64,000 nt of DNA from Actinotignum schaalii (GCF_028864145.1 NZ_JARBHJ010000003.1:20421-84420), one strand, 5' to 3'. Positions 16,473 to 26,924 are shown, counted from the first letter of the stretch. Notes: generated by a model not told the origin, from the letters alone. A program made the numbers and translations.

Positions 16473-18482
16473 CTATGAGCGACGCCACCCGCGTCCGCCG
16501 CGGCGTTCCCCGCGATCATGCCGGTCATGGCGCCGGTCTGAGCGCCGCTCAGCCCGGTAATCCGAACCGTACTCACCTTCGTCACCGCGGTTGAAGCTGC
16601 CGCGCCCGCGCCCGCGCCGATCCCCGCGCGCGGTGCGATCCGAACGGCCGTGGCCCCCACGGCGCGCGGTGGGAGCACCGCTGTCCTCGGAGATACGCAG
16701 GGCTCGCCCGGAAACCTGGGCTTCGGAAATGCGCCGGCGGGCTTCCGGAGAAAGCGGCACCCCGATTTCCACCAGCGAGAACGTGGGATAAATATCGATA
16801 TGACCCAGGTCCGAACCGCGCAGGCCACCTTCGTGGGTGAGTGCGCCAACGATAGCTCCCGGCCGCACCCGATCCTTATGCCCGACCTCGATGCGGTAAC
16901 GCTTCCCGCCCTTGAATTCACGAGCTTCGCGACGCTTCTTCTTGAAGGAATCGCGGCTATCCTCCCCGGTGAAGCTTTCCTCTTCATCCGCGGAAGGCCC
17001 GGGATCGCGCACGCCCAAGGCCAGCAGGGCAACGATAATATCCTCGAGGCTCATCGGCTCGGGAGCGTCACTCGCTGCTTCGGTAACGTCCTCATCCGTG
17101 GGGAGGGAGGCGTCACTCGCGGCTTCGGTAACGTCCTCGCCCGCGGGGAGGGGAGCGGAGGAGGCTGCGGCGTCGTCGTTCTTAAGCTGCTGCGCCTCTT
17201 GTTGCGCGGCCAAGAATTGCTCGAGTACCTCGCGGTAGACCCCCAGGCGCCCGGCATCGAAACGGGTGCGAGCCTGCTCCATGAGTTTGGCGGCGCGCAG
17301 TTTCGAAACCTCGGCCGGGGTGGGAAGATCGATTTCTTCCATCTTCGATTTGGTGGTCTTCGCGATGCGGCGCAGGCGCGGGAGTTCCTTCGGGGTCACG
17401 AACGTGAGTGAGCGACCCTCGCGGCCAGCGCGGCCGGTGCGGCCGATGCGATGCACATAGGTATCGGCTTCGCGCGGCACATCAAAATTGACAACCAGCC
17501 CGATGCGTTCCACGTCCAGGCCGCGCGCGGCCACGTCCGTGGCGATAAGAACATCCAGGGTGCCGTCGCGCAGGCGCGAGACCAAGCGTTCGCGATCCTT
17601 TTGGGCGACGTCGCCGGACAGCGCCGCGGTGGCCACCCCGCGGGTACCCAGCTCAATCGCCAAGTCCTCGGCGGTGGCGCGGGTGCGCACGAAGACGAGG
17701 GCGGCGTCGGCCTCAGAAACCGCGAGTACTCGGGCGAGGGCACCCACCTTGCGGCGGGCCGGAACCACGGCGAACTCCTGGGTAATATTCGCAACCGTCG
17801 AAGCCGGGGGAGTAACAGTAATTTCCTCCGGGTCGTGCAGATGAGAATCCGCCACGCGGCGAATCGCGGGAGGCATCGTAGCGGAGAAAAGCGCCGAGAC
17901 GCGCTCCGCGGGCAGATCCGAGGCGATCTTTTCCACGTCCTCCGCGAAGCCCATGCGCAGCATTTCGTCGGCTTCGTCCAAAACGAAGTAGGAAACGTGA
18001 TCGAGCACAAGCGCGCCGCGATCAATGAGATCCATAATGCGCCCGGGCGTGCCCACCACCACGTGCACGCCGTTTTCAAGGGCGCGCAGCTGCGGCGGGT
18101 AGGGCGAACCACCGTACACAGCCAGCACCTTGGTATCCGTGCCGCGGGCAAAAGATTCAATGGCGTCCGCGCCCTGGAGCGCGAGTTCGCGCGTGGGGGC
18201 GAGCACAAGTGCTTGTACGACGGCGCTGCTAGTATCCACCCGTTCCAGGAGCGGCAAACCGAACGCCGCAGTTTTCCCCGTTCCTGTTTGGGCGACGCCG
18301 ATAACGTCCCGCCCGCTCAGCAGGAGCGGAATGGCCTGTTCCTGGATCGGGGAGGGGTGTTCAAAGCCGAGAGCATGAATAGCGGTGAGCGTTTCCTCGG
18401 AAAGCCCGAGGTCAGCGAAAGTCGCCGGAGTGGCGGTGGAGGAAGAATCAGACGGCGTGTGTTCACCGAGATGTTCAGACAT
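16473..18482 (-). CDS. deaD: DEAD-box RNA helicase (DeaD/CsdA type)
   Basis: An ATP-dependent RNA helicase, 669 aa, probably for ribosome assembly and mRNA structure removal, especially in the cold. Motifs in order: Q motif (FADLGLSEETL, SPIQEQAIP), Walker A AQTGTGKT at 64-71, PTRELALQ, TPGRI, DEAD in VLDEADEMLRMGF, SAT in LFSATMPP, then ARGLD and HRIGRTGRAGREG of the second RecA domain. A long acidic linker with a doubled EDVTEAASDA block precedes a DbpA-like RNA-binding domain (KRYRIEVGHKDRVRPGAIVGAL), and the tail is RGG-rich. The linker and tail make it longer than E. coli DeaD's core but typical of actinobacteria. Confidence 0.93.
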   Translation of the reverse strand: MSEHLGEHTPSDSSSTATPATFADLGLSEETLTAIHALGFEHPSPIQEQAIPLLLSGRDVIGVAQTGTGKTAAFGLPLLERVDTSSAVVQALVLAPTRELALQGADAIESFARGTDTKVLAVYGGSPYPPQLRALENGVHVVVGTPGRIMDLIDRGALVLDHVSYFVLDEADEMLRMGFAEDVEKIASDLPAERVSALFSATMPPAIRRVADSHLHDPEEITVTPPASTVANITQEFAVVPARRKVGALARVLAVSEADAALVFVRTRATAEDLAIELGTRGVATAALSGDVAQKDRERLVSRLRDGTLDVLIATDVAARGLDVERIGLVVNFDVPREADTYVHRIGRTGRAGREGRSLTFVTPKELPRLRRIAKTTKSKMEEIDLPTPAEVSKLRAAKLMEQARTRFDAGRLGVYREVLEQFLAAQQEAQQLKNDDAAASSAPLPAGEDVTEAASDASLPTDEDVTEAASDAPEPMSLEDIIVALLALGVRDPGPSADEEESFTGEDSRDSFKKKRREAREFKGGKRYRIEVGHKDRVRPGAIVGALTHEGGLRGSDLGHIDIYPTFSLVEIGVPLSPEARRRISEAQVSGRALRISEDSGAPTARRGGHGRSDRTARGDRRGRGRGSFNRGDEGEYGSDYRAERRSDRRHDRHDRGERRGGRGWRRS

Positions 18483-18582
18483 GAATTCCTAACATAGGCA
18501 CAGGGGGCGCAAACGCGCCGCTACTAGTTTACTCCGGGGTGCAAGTCCGACGGCGGATATGCGCGGTGAGCTTGCCCTCTGT

Positions 18583-20037
18583 TCACGCGGCGCTGGGATC
18601 CTCGCTGAGCATATCCGAGCCGCTCAGTTGTTCTCCACCCGGGCCGACGCCGCTCAGGCGTTGCGATTCGGCAAGATTGGCCGCGGCCTCGCTGCCCGCG
18701 GGCGGCACAATGCGGCTGGCCACCACCGCACCTGCGATAGTCAGTGCAATGGATACCGCGATTCCAGCCATAAGCGCAATATCCTGCGGCGGGGTAAGAA
18801 CCGAATAGATAATGCCAATAATCGCGGCGACGAGCGATGTTCCCATGGAGTCTGCGACCTGGAGCGCAGAGGAGGTGCGCCCTTGACCCGCCTGAGAGGT
18901 GCAGGCGAGTGCATGCACGCTCAGCGCTGGGAAAGCGAAACCGCAACCGATACCGGCAATGGCCCAGCCAATAATGACGAGACTTCCGGGAAGTGCGTGG
19001 TGCGAGCCGGCAAGCACCAAGGCAAGCCCGATGGCATCGGCAATCGAGCCCCATAGCGGCAGGCGTAGACGCAGCGCCGCGTTAGTAATACGCCCGGAGA
19101 AATACGAGCCCACCGCCCAGGTAATTGAACCAACCGATAAAATAAGACCGGCTTCCACCGGGCTCCACCCGTGCACATCCTGGAGCAGCAGCGGCAAAAA
19201 CATCTCGATTGCCACGAATGTTCCCAGCAATACACGGGTGGTAATAGTGGCGGGAAGCCCGCGTTGCGCACGGAAAGTCCCGCGCGGGAAGAGCGGGCGA
19301 GCGCAGAAGAGCAAGCCAACTCCACACACCCCGATAATGGCGAAAGTGTGCGCATTATGCGAGGTTGCCCCGCTCATAATTTGCAGGCAGGCTACCAGGG
19401 CGCCGGTACCGAAAGCTGGAATGACCATGGTGCGAATATTCATCGGCTTCTTGACGCGATCAATATCCGGGATTTTGTTCATACCGATAAAGAAGAATGG
19501 CCCAATGAACAGGATAGTGGCCGGTACGAAACCGAAAATCCACCGCCAGGACATTGCCTCAACGATGATGCCGGCGAGCAGGGGGCCGAAAAGCGAGGGG
19601 AGGACCCAGGCAGCGGCGAAAGCGGTGAAGAATCCAGGGCGACGACGCGGCTGCACGCTATTGCCCACGATGGTGTAGAAGGGCACGATAATGAGGCCCC
19701 CGCCCAGGCCCTGGATGGCGCGCCCGGCCACGAAAATCTCCATGCTGGGGGAGACGGTACAGATCGTGAGCCCCAAGGTGAGAAGTACAACGCCGGTGTA
19801 CAGGCAGGAATGTGGGCCTTTGGAATCGGACCATTCCCCGGCGAGTGCCGTTGTCATCAACTGGGCTGCAAGTACCACACCGAGCGCGAGAGCGTAAAGG
19901 TTCTGACCGTCGAAAGCACGCGCGACGGTAGGCATGGCCGTGGTGACCGCCATGCTCTCAAAAGCAACGAGCGAAATAAAGCCAACGGAAAAAATACGGA
20001 AAAGGCGTTCGCGCTCCGGAGATAGATACCTGCTCAT
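18583..20037 (-). CDS. MFS transporter, DHA2-like
   Basis: A 484-residue major facilitator with about 12-14 hydrophobic segments, probably a proton-driven exporter. Family marks are FESMAVTTAMPTVARAF in helix 1, LAGEWSDSKG (motif A-like loop), and GRAIQGLGGGLIIVPFYTIVG (motif C region). I chose the ATG at 20037, which gives MSRYLSPERERLFRIF right before helix 1 and lies 7 nt after a TGTAAT box without a ribosome site (leaderless type); the frame is open to a TTG at 20088 encoding a Ser/Pro-rich leader. The substrate is unknown. An inverted repeat at 20112-20130 lies between it and aspS. Confidence 0.82.
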   Translation of the reverse strand: MSRYLSPERERLFRIFSVGFISLVAFESMAVTTAMPTVARAFDGQNLYALALGVVLAAQLMTTALAGEWSDSKGPHSCLYTGVVLLTLGLTICTVSPSMEIFVAGRAIQGLGGGLIIVPFYTIVGNSVQPRRRPGFFTAFAAAWVLPSLFGPLLAGIIVEAMSWRWIFGFVPATILFIGPFFFIGMNKIPDIDRVKKPMNIRTMVIPAFGTGALVACLQIMSGATSHNAHTFAIIGVCGVGLLFCARPLFPRGTFRAQRGLPATITTRVLLGTFVAIEMFLPLLLQDVHGWSPVEAGLILSVGSITWAVGSYFSGRITNAALRLRLPLWGSIADAIGLALVLAGSHHALPGSLVIIGWAIAGIGCGFAFPALSVHALACTSQAGQGRTSSALQVADSMGTSLVAAIIGIIYSVLTPPQDIALMAGIAVSIALTIAGAVVASRIVPPAGSEAAANLAESQRLSGVGPGGEQLSGSDMLSEDPSAA

Positions 20038-20044
20038 TAGATCA

Positions 20045-20050
20045 ATTACA
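20045..20050 (-). promoter_or_regulatory. -10 box of the MFS gene
   Basis: TGTAAT on the minus strand, seven bases before the ATG at 20037, with no Shine-Dalgarno between. Confidence 0.45.
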
Positions 20051-20111
20051 CCAGCGGGAGGGGGAAGAAAGGAAGAGGAGGAGCTCAAGAAAGGCGGTGG
20101 TGTGTGCCACC

Positions 20112-20130
20112 GTTAGGGTCTAAGCCTAAC
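20112..20130. promoter_or_regulatory. Inverted repeat in the MFS/aspS divergent region
   Basis: GTTAGG, 7-nt spacer GTCTAAG, CCTAAC. It is placed where a repressor of the MFS gene could bind. It resembles one half-site each of an iron-box but the spacing is wrong. Confidence 0.35.
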
Positions 20131-20244
20131 TTTTGCCCCGAGTGCGCCGCGGGTTCTACCATGGATCTGGTGCTTGCTCGTCTCGCAAGCATCTCAGAAC
20201 GGCCCGTCTAGCCGTTTCCCACGATAAGAAAGAGTGACAAAAGC

Positions 20245-22089
20245 GTGTTACGTACTCGTTATGCAGGCTCGCTGCGAGCAAGTGATATTGACAGCGAAGT
20301 GACGCTGACCGGGTGGGTGGATCGCCGCCGTGACCACGGGGGTATCGCCTTCATTGATTTGCGCGATGCCTCGGGTATCGCACAGGTGACCGTCCGCGAA
20401 GAAATTGCGCACGAGTTGCGTAACGAATTTTGCATTAAGGTGACCGGGATTGTGCGTGAACGCCCGGAAGGCAATGCGAACGCGGCCCTGGCCACCGGTG
20501 AGATCGAGGTGGAGGCCACGGACGTTGAGGTCCTCAGCCCCGCCGAAGCCCTGCCCTTCCAGGTCTCTGATCACGCCGAAGGCTCCGGCAAGGTTTCCGA
20601 AGATATTCGCCTCAAGTACCGCTACCTGGATTTGCGTCGCTCCTACGAACAGAAGGCACTGCGGCTGCGCGCGAAGGTCAATCAAGCGGCCCGCCGGGTG
20701 CTGGACGGCCATGATTTCGTGGAGATTGAAACGCCGACCCTCACCCGTTCCACCCCGGAAGGCGCCCGCGATTTTATTGTTCCGGCGCGCCTCAACCCGG
20801 GAACCTGGTACGCCCTGCCGCAGTCCCCGCAGCTCTTTAAGCAGCTGCTCATGGTGGGCGGGATGGAACGCTACTACCAGATTGCCCGCTGCTACCGCGA
20901 TGAGGATTTCCGCGCGGATCGGCAACCGGAGTTCACCCAGCTGGACGTGGAGATGAGCTTCGTTGATCAAGATGACGTTATCGCGGTCGCCGAAGAAGTG
21001 CTGCGTGAGATCTGGAAGCTCATTGGCTATGACCTGGCCACCCCGATTCCGCGGATGACTTTCAAGGACGCTATGGAAAAGTACGGTTCGGATAAGCCGG
21101 ACCTACGCTTCGGGCTAGAACTTATTGACCTGACCGAGTACTTCAAGGACACTACTTTCCGGGTCTTCCAGAACCCCTATGTGGGCGCGGTGGTTATGCC
21201 CGGCGGGGCCTCCCAGCCGCGGCGCACCTTCGATAAGTGGCAGGAATGGGCCAAGGCTCGCGGTGCACACGGTCTGGCCTACGTCACCATCGCGGAGGAT
21301 GGCACCCTGGGCGGTCCGGTGGCCAAGAATATTACCGATGCGGAACGTGCCGGCCTGGCCGAGGCGACCGGCGCCAAGCCCGGGGATTGCATTTTCTTCG
21401 CCGCGGGTGAGCCGACCTTCTCCCGTGAACTGCTGGGCGCGGCCCGCTTGGAAATTGGCCAGCGGGTGGGCCTTATCGATGAAGATGCCTGGGCTTTTGT
21501 GTGGGTGGTGGATGCCCCCATGTTCAAGCCGGCCTCGCAGGCCGCGGCGGAAGGCGATGTGGCCCTCGGTTCGCGCTGGACCGCGGTCCATCACGCTTTC
21601 ACCGCTCCTAAGCCCGAGCACCTCGATACTTTCGATACCGATCCGGCCGGCGCGCTCACGAATGCTTACGATATCGTCTGCAATGGTAACGAGATCGGCG
21701 GCGGTTCCATCCGTATCCACCGTCGCGATATCCAGGAGCGTGTCTTCAAAGTCATGGGTATCGATAAGGAGGCCGCGGAGGAGAAATTCGGTTTCCTCCT
21801 CGAGGCTTTCAAATTCGGTGCGCCCCCGCACGGTGGGATTGCTTTCGGTTGGGATCGCATTGTGTCCCTGCTGGTCAAGGCCCCTTCGATCCGCGATGTT
21901 ATCGCTTTCCCGAAGATCGGCAACGGTTGGGATCCCCTCACGGATGCTCCCGCGGAAATTACCGCGCAGCAGCGTAAGGAAGCCGGTGTGGATGCCACCC
22001 CGAAGGCTCGCTCTGGCGCGGTGGATGCCGCCACCGGGGCGCCCCTCGCGGAGGAGGCAGTAGCGGCCGGTGAGCCCAGTGCAAAGTAG
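20245..22089 (+). CDS. aspS: Aspartate--tRNA ligase
   Basis: A class II synthetase (614 aa) charging tRNA-Asp, perhaps also tRNA-Asn as in other bacteria lacking AsnRS. The N-terminal OB fold ([23 protein letters not shown]) binds the anticodon; the core shows [29 protein letters not shown] (motif 2), the bacterial GAD insertion (about 290-420), and motif 3 ([13 protein letters not shown]). A 40-residue low-complexity tail follows. The start is GTG at 20245, giving [10 protein letters not shown], the usual N-terminus. No T-box is visible upstream. Confidence 0.97.
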   Translation: MLRTRYAGSLRASDIDSEVTLTGWVDRRRDHGGIAFIDLRDASGIAQVTVREEIAHELRNEFCIKVTGIVRERPEGNANAALATGEIEVEATDVEVLSPAEALPFQVSDHAEGSGKVSEDIRLKYRYLDLRRSYEQKALRLRAKVNQAARRVLDGHDFVEIETPTLTRSTPEGARDFIVPARLNPGTWYALPQSPQLFKQLLMVGGMERYYQIARCYRDEDFRADRQPEFTQLDVEMSFVDQDDVIAVAEEVLREIWKLIGYDLATPIPRMTFKDAMEKYGSDKPDLRFGLELIDLTEYFKDTTFRVFQNPYVGAVVMPGGASQPRRTFDKWQEWAKARGAHGLAYVTIAEDGTLGGPVAKNITDAERAGLAEATGAKPGDCIFFAAGEPTFSRELLGAARLEIGQRVGLIDEDAWAFVWVVDAPMFKPASQAAAEGDVALGSRWTAVHHAFTAPKPEHLDTFDTDPAGALTNAYDIVCNGNEIGGGSIRIHRRDIQERVFKVMGIDKEAAEEKFGFLLEAFKFGAPPHGGIAFGWDRIVSLLVKAPSIRDVIAFPKIGNGWDPLTDAPAEITAQQRKEAGVDATPKARSGAVDAATGAPLAEEAVAAGEPSAK

Positions 22090-22154
22090 CGGCCCGGCTG
22101 CCGCATAGCGGCGGTCGCGAGCCTAGCGGTATAGCGGGAAGACGCCGAGCGTGC

Positions 22155-22703
22155 TCAGATGCGCTCGGCGTCTTTCACACCCGCGAGCAGGCGTGGATCA
22201 AGCGTGGCAGCCGGCCCGGTGAGCACCGATAGCTGCCCATTGGGTTCAAGGATGACAGCTGCGACGTCGTCCACACACGCAACGCCGCGCAAGCGCAAAG
22301 CCATCATGATTTCTTCCGTGGTGGTCGAGTGCCGCCGCGCGGCGGGTGTGAGTTCCCCGCGCGCCCAGATAACGACGGGCCGCGCGTGCACCCAGGCTTC
22401 CCCGCGGTGCGAGAGCGCGATAAAACGCAGTAGCGCTTGCATGAAGAACAGGGTGAGAAGGGCGACGACGCCGCCGGCCAGGGTGGGAGTATGTCCGAGT
22501 GTCACGCGCCCCGCGATCGCCCCAATAACGACGACGGCCGCCATATCCGAGGTGGAAAGCCGGCTCACCACGTTTTGCCCCAGGGCCCGCAAAATCACCA
22601 CGAGGAAAAGGTAGATAAGGCAGGTGGCTACTGCGATAGCGCCAGCCTGTAACCAGGTGATGCCCAGGAGTTCAGCTAGATTCAGGTGATTGATTTCAGA
22701 CAT
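22155..22703 (-). CDS. DUF421 (YetF-like) membrane protein
   Basis: A 182-residue protein with three N-terminal transmembrane segments (about 17-100) and a C-terminal soluble domain of the DUF421/YetF type. Recognisable pieces are FLVVILRALGQNVVSRLSTSD (family motif with RxxGxxxxxxLSxxD), VVIGAIAGRVTLG and RPVVIWARGEL. Bacillus relatives contribute to spore and cell-envelope properties; the biochemical role is not known. It starts 7 bp after the MMPL stop with SD GGAGGC, so the two membrane proteins are probably one transcript. Confidence 0.82.
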   Translation of the reverse strand: MSEINHLNLAELLGITWLQAGAIAVATCLIYLFLVVILRALGQNVVSRLSTSDMAAVVVIGAIAGRVTLGHTPTLAGGVVALLTLFFMQALLRFIALSHRGEAWVHARPVVIWARGELTPAARRHSTTTEEIMMALRLRGVACVDDVAAVILEPNGQLSVLTGPAATLDPRLLAGVKDAERI

Positions 22704-22710
22704 GCCTCCA

Positions 22711-25338
22711 TTATGACGCGGCGTGCCGGCCGCGTGGCATCGGCGTTACGGTGCTCGCGTGTGCGGGGGTATTGGGGGTATCGGTGCTTAGCGACGTGGA
22801 ACCCGTGAGAAGGGCCTTCGGCTCATCATCCGTGGCGGTTGCCGGCTCGTGGTGTTCGAGGGTGCGATGCCCGCCTTCGGACACCCCAAAACGCTGGTAA
22901 ATACGCGATAGCCAGCGTGGCGCCCACCAATTCCACTTGCCCAGCACCGTCATGGTGGCCGGGACCAGGAGGATACGGCTGAGGCTAGTATCCGCGATGA
23001 CGGTGATGGCCAGCAGTACACCCACTTCCTTAATGGCGAGCATCTGCCCGAAGCAGAAGCCCACGAAGACCGCCACGATAATCGCGGCCGCGGAGGTAAT
23101 AATCCGCCCGGAGCGCTGCAAGCCCAGCGAAACCGCCCGATCATTCGATTCCCCGGAATCCCAGTATTCCTTCATGCGGGCCACCAAGAACACTTCGTAA
23201 TCCATGGAAAGTCCGAATCCGAAGGCCAGGCCGCAAGCCACTACCACCGCCGTAAGTCCATTCGTTTCCGGTAGACCCAGCAGGCCGTTATCGAAGAGGA
23301 AAGCGGTGAGCCCGAGGGAGGCCACCAGGGAGAGCGAATTAATAATGATGGCCTTGAGGGGGATGAGTACCGAACCTGTCATGAGGAAGAGCAAAATCAG
23401 TACGGCGAGCAGCACCACCGCGAAGGCAATGGGTGCACCTTCGCGCAGCACCTCATTGAAATCAATCTGGATGGCGGCGCTGCCACCCACCAGAATCTCT
23501 GTATTTGCGGCGCTTGCCGCATGCGTGCGGATATCACGAACGGTGTTGCTGGCCTGGGCGGAGGTAGGATCCCCACCGCTCACAAATACCCCGAGGTTAT
23601 GCCAGCCGTTATCCATTTTCGTGGATTCCCCGACCTTGGATACCGCAGGCAGCCCGGCGATCCACTCGGATTGCTCGCGCAGCGCGGCATCATCACCCTT
23701 GACAAGGACAGTAATGGCCGGCTGGCTCAAATCCGGGTAGTCACGTTTCAGTATCTCCTGAGTGGTACCCGGTGAGGAGCTCACCGGAATATATTCACTG
23801 GTATCCGTGCGTAATGTGGTGTCCTTAATAGGAATAATCATGACCACGAGGATGGCCGTGACCACAGTCATAATGACCCACGGGCGACGCTGCACCCAGC
23901 CGGCGATACGGGAGAATACCCCGTGATCGGTATGGGTATCACCCACCGCGCGCATAAGGTGCCCCAATCCGGGAATCTTCGCGAGCGCGGAGGGCTGGGC
24001 CAGCCGTGGCCCGGCAATGCGTAATAGCGCCGGTACCAAACTCACCGCGGAAATAACCGCGAGCAGCACGACGACGAAACCGCCCATGGCTATCACCCGA
24101 ATAATGCGGGAATTGAAGGCCAGCAGCCCGGCAATGGCGAAAGCAATGGTGACGGCGGAGAAGATGACGGTGCGCCCGGCGGTGCGAACCGTGGTGGCCA
24201 GCGCTCCTTCCATAATGGTGGCCAGTTCCTTTTTCTCCGGGCGGGCACCCGGTCCGTAGCGCTTTTCGATACCGCGGGTGATTTCTTCGCGGTAGCGGGA
24301 GACTACCAGCAGGCCGTAATCAATGGAGAGTGCCAAACCGATAATGGATACCACGTTGAGCACGAAGGAATCCACATCCGCCATGAAAGTGAGGAGCCAA
24401 ATACCACCCAGGGTAATAATGATGGCCACAATAGCCCCGGCCAGCGGCATGAGGGCGGTGAGGACACCGCCGAAGACCAGCACCATGAGGATGAGGGCAA
24501 CCGGGAGACCAATGGCTTCCCCGCGCACCAGATCGTGACGGGCCACATCGTTAATGGCGGTCATTGCCGCGTTCGCGGAGGTGGCATCCACCTGGACAGA
24601 GTTCGTGGCCGCGAAAGCATGGAGAGCCTTCTCAACATCGGCTTCGGTGGCCTCGGTATTCGCCTTCGAGGTGAAGGTGATGACGAGGGCGAAGCCGTCC
24701 GCGGCACGCAAACCGGCTGTTTCCTCGCGTGCCTGGGTGCGTGCGGTGCTCATGCCTTCTTCACGGGCGGAGGTGACGATTTCTTCCTCGCTGGGTTGGC
24801 CCGCCTGGGCCGCTGCGGCCGCGGCGCTCGCCTCCTGGGTGGCACGGGCCTGAGCTGCTTCGCGGGGCATTCCGGCGCGCATAAGCTGCGCGGTGGCGGC
24901 CTCAATCTGGGCGGTGAGTTGCTGCTGGGCCGCCGCGGCGGCCTTCTGGTATTCAGCGCGCGCCTGCTCCTCAGCCTTGGCTGCGCCTTCCGCTTCGGCT
25001 TCTCGCACGAGGGAGGGGGAACTCAGAGCGCTGGAAACGCCGGGTATTTTCGCGATCTCCTCACTGAGATCAGCGACAGCAGAGGTCAGCTCCTGCGGAT
25101 TCACAGCTCCGTGGATGACGGCCACCATGCGGTAATCACCCTGGGAATCGGTGAGTTCCAGGACGCGGGCGGATTCGGTGCCGGTGGTGAGGCCCTGGGT
25201 GGAGGACATACGGGAGAACAGGCCTCCCTGGCCGAAACCTGACAGTGCGGCGAAACCGGCAACAACGGCGCACAATATCCAGGTGATGATGACTCTCCAC
25301 GGGTGGCGAATAGAGGCACGCGCTAACAACTCTGTCAT
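22711..25338 (-). CDS. MMPL/RND-family membrane transporter
   Basis: An 875-residue MMPL-type transporter with two halves, each a transmembrane helix, a large extracellular loop and a bundle of five helices. The first loop has an Ala/Glu/Gln-rich predicted coiled coil (about residues 110-220). Hallmarks are VVSIIGLALSIDYGLLVVSRYREE in half one and ACGLAFGFGLSMDYEVFLVARMKEYWD in half two; the Asp-Tyr pairs are proton-relay positions. Actinobacterial relatives export envelope lipids or drugs; the substrate here is unknown. The ATG at 25338 sits six bases after GATAAT and has no ribosome site, so I prefer it over the ATG six codons upstream (25356), whose codons contain the -10. Confidence 0.85.
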   Translation of the reverse strand: MTELLARASIRHPWRVIITWILCAVVAGFAALSGFGQGGLFSRMSSTQGLTTGTESARVLELTDSQGDYRMVAVIHGAVNPQELTSAVADLSEEIAKIPGVSSALSSPSLVREAEAEGAAKAEEQARAEYQKAAAAAQQQLTAQIEAATAQLMRAGMPREAAQARATQEASAAAAAAQAGQPSEEEIVTSAREEGMSTARTQAREETAGLRAADGFALVITFTSKANTEATEADVEKALHAFAATNSVQVDATSANAAMTAINDVARHDLVRGEAIGLPVALILMVLVFGGVLTALMPLAGAIVAIIITLGGIWLLTFMADVDSFVLNVVSIIGLALSIDYGLLVVSRYREEITRGIEKRYGPGARPEKKELATIMEGALATTVRTAGRTVIFSAVTIAFAIAGLLAFNSRIIRVIAMGGFVVVLLAVISAVSLVPALLRIAGPRLAQPSALAKIPGLGHLMRAVGDTHTDHGVFSRIAGWVQRRPWVIMTVVTAILVVMIIPIKDTTLRTDTSEYIPVSSSPGTTQEILKRDYPDLSQPAITVLVKGDDAALREQSEWIAGLPAVSKVGESTKMDNGWHNLGVFVSGGDPTSAQASNTVRDIRTHAASAANTEILVGGSAAIQIDFNEVLREGAPIAFAVVLLAVLILLFLMTGSVLIPLKAIIINSLSLVASLGLTAFLFDNGLLGLPETNGLTAVVVACGLAFGFGLSMDYEVFLVARMKEYWDSGESNDRAVSLGLQRSGRIITSAAAIIVAVFVGFCFGQMLAIKEVGVLLAITVIADTSLSRILLVPATMTVLGKWNWWAPRWLSRIYQRFGVSEGGHRTLEHHEPATATDDEPKALLTGSTSLSTDTPNTPAHASTVTPMPRGRHAAS

Positions 25339-25344
25339 GTCTCT

Positions 25345-25350
25345 ATTATC
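25345..25350 (-). promoter_or_regulatory. -10 box of the MMPL gene (leaderless type)
   Basis: GATAAT on the minus strand, exactly six bases before the ATG at 25338. Confidence 0.5.
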
Positions 25351-25457
25351 GCTCATTTTCCCGAAAAATAGCGGTTTTTAAGCCATTTTTGAACGCTTGA
25401 CCTGGATCTTTTGCGGTGACTTCAGTAGTCGGAGCATGAGCCTAGGTGCAGAGCTCG

Positions 25458-25463
25458 TAGACT
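25458..25463 (+). promoter_or_regulatory. -10 box of rarA (leaderless type)
   Basis: TAGACT, exactly six bases before the GTG start at 25470. The intervening GGGAGG is also Shine-Dalgarno-like but too close to act as one. Confidence 0.55.
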
Positions 25464-25469
25464 GGGAGG

Positions 25470-26813
25470 GTGGATCTCTTTGAAAGTAGCCAGGTTGATG
25501 CTCGCGGGGTGCCCGATTCTGATACCGGCCCGCTGGCGGTGCGGATGCGCCCGCGCACGGCCGCCGAGGTGGTCGGTCAGGATGAGGTGCTCGCCCGCGG
25601 CGCACCCTTGCGCCGCCTCATTGACGCGGAGGCCGGGTCTGCGCCGTCGTCCGTATTTTTATGGGGCCCGCCCGGGGTGGGGAAAACAACCCTCGCGTAC
25701 CTTATTGCCCGGTCAGGCCACCGTGATTTTATTGAGCTATCGGCGGTGAGCGCCGGGGTGAAAGACGTGCGTGCCGCGGTGGATAGCGCCCGGCGCAAAC
25801 TGGTGAGCAGCGGTACCGAGACCGTGCTTTTTATTGATGAGGTGCATCGCTTCTCGAAAACACAGCAGGATGCGCTGCTGCCGGCGGTGGAAAATGGGTG
25901 GGTGATCCTGGTGGCCGCGACCACCGAAAATCCCGCTTTTTCCGTAGTGGCACCGCTGCTCTCGCGCTCGCTTCTCGTCACGCTACGAGGTTTGAACGAC
26001 GACGATATCCGCGCCATCATCAACCGGGCCCTCACCAGTGAGCGCGGGCTGGGCGGGGCATATACCCTGGACGAAGATGCGGAATATAACCTGGTGCGCC
26101 TGGCCGGGGCGGACGGGCGGCGTAGTCTCACCCTCCTGGAAGCCGCGGTGGACGGGGCGCGCGCCCGCGGGGAACACCGGGTGAGTGTGGAAGATGTTGC
26201 CCGGGCGGCCGACGGCGCTACCGTACGTTACGACCGTGACGGTGATGAGCACTACCAGGTGATTTCCGCCTTTATTAAATCGATCCGCGGCTCGGATGTG
26301 GATGCGGCGATGCATTACCTGGCGCGCATGTTGGAAGCGGGGGAGGATCCGCGGTTCATCGCGCGCCGCCTCATGATTTCCGCGGCTGAAGATGTGGGGA
26401 TGGCCGATCCGTCCGCGCTGCAAACCGCCACCGCGGCGGCCCAGGCCGTGGCTCTGGTGGGCATGCCTGAAGCGCGGATTATCCTCGCGGAAGCCGTGGT
26501 CCACCTGGCCACCGCCCCAAAATCAAACCGGGCCTACCGCGCCATTAATGCCGCTATTGCCGATGTGCGGGCTGGGAAAAGCGCCCCGGTACCCCTCGCG
26601 CTGCGCAATGCCTCTTTCAAAGGCGCAGCTGAACAGGGCTACGGGGAGGGATACCGTTACGCCCACGACTATGAGGAAGGTATCGCTCCCATGCAATTTA
26701 TGCCGGAGGGCTTGGAAGGTACTCGCTATTACGAACCCACCACCCGCGGCTACGAGGCCAATATCACTCCGAGGCTGGCACATAACCGCGAGGTGCTCGG
26801 CCGGGAGAACTGA
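25470..26813 (+). CDS. rarA: Replication-associated recombination protein RarA (AAA ATPase)
   Basis: A 447-residue AAA+ ATPase of the RarA/MgsA/WRNIP1 family, related to clamp-loader subunits, acting at stalled replication forks. Visible are the entry motif [14 protein letters not shown], Walker [15 protein letters not shown] near residues 65-78, Walker [19 protein letters not shown], sensor 1 AATTENP, and the C-terminal tetramerisation part ([43 protein letters not shown]). The start is GTG with a leaderless promoter. It precedes rpsD, as in related actinobacteria. Confidence 0.95.
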   Translation: MDLFESSQVDARGVPDSDTGPLAVRMRPRTAAEVVGQDEVLARGAPLRRLIDAEAGSAPSSVFLWGPPGVGKTTLAYLIARSGHRDFIELSAVSAGVKDVRAAVDSARRKLVSSGTETVLFIDEVHRFSKTQQDALLPAVENGWVILVAATTENPAFSVVAPLLSRSLLVTLRGLNDDDIRAIINRALTSERGLGGAYTLDEDAEYNLVRLAGADGRRSLTLLEAAVDGARARGEHRVSVEDVARAADGATVRYDRDGDEHYQVISAFIKSIRGSDVDAAMHYLARMLEAGEDPRFIARRLMISAAEDVGMADPSALQTATAAAQAVALVGMPEARIILAEAVVHLATAPKSNRAYRAINAAIADVRAGKSAPVPLALRNASFKGAAEQGYGEGYRYAHDYEEGIAPMQFMPEGLEGTRYYEPTTRGYEANITPRLAHNREVLGREN

Positions 26814-26924
26814 TACACTAGTTCGGTTGCTTTGCGAGAAGTAACACCTGGGGTCTTAGCCGATTGTGTTGGCCCCGAACCGGCGCCGCCCGGCGCTGGA
26901 ACGTACATCTACAGGAGATTATCA
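26814..26924 (+). promoter_or_regulatory. rpsD promoter and short leader
   Basis: A TACACT -10 (26814-26819) matches that of infC. The roughly 100-nt leader contains GGGGTC...GGCCCC pairing (about 26850-26876) and a GGCGCC/GGCGC repeat, then AGGAGA before the ATG. Leader-mediated autoregulation by S4 is possible but unproven. Confidence 0.45.

Noticed and set aside
20112-20130. An iron-repressor (DtxR/IdeR) box
   Set aside because: Half-sites resemble TTAGG and CCTAA, but the spacing does not fit the 19-bp consensus and neither neighbour is an iron gene.
20101-20244. A T-box or leader-peptide attenuator before aspS
   Set aside because: No conserved T-box sequence or specifier loop is visible; the same was looked for before pheS and alaS with no result.
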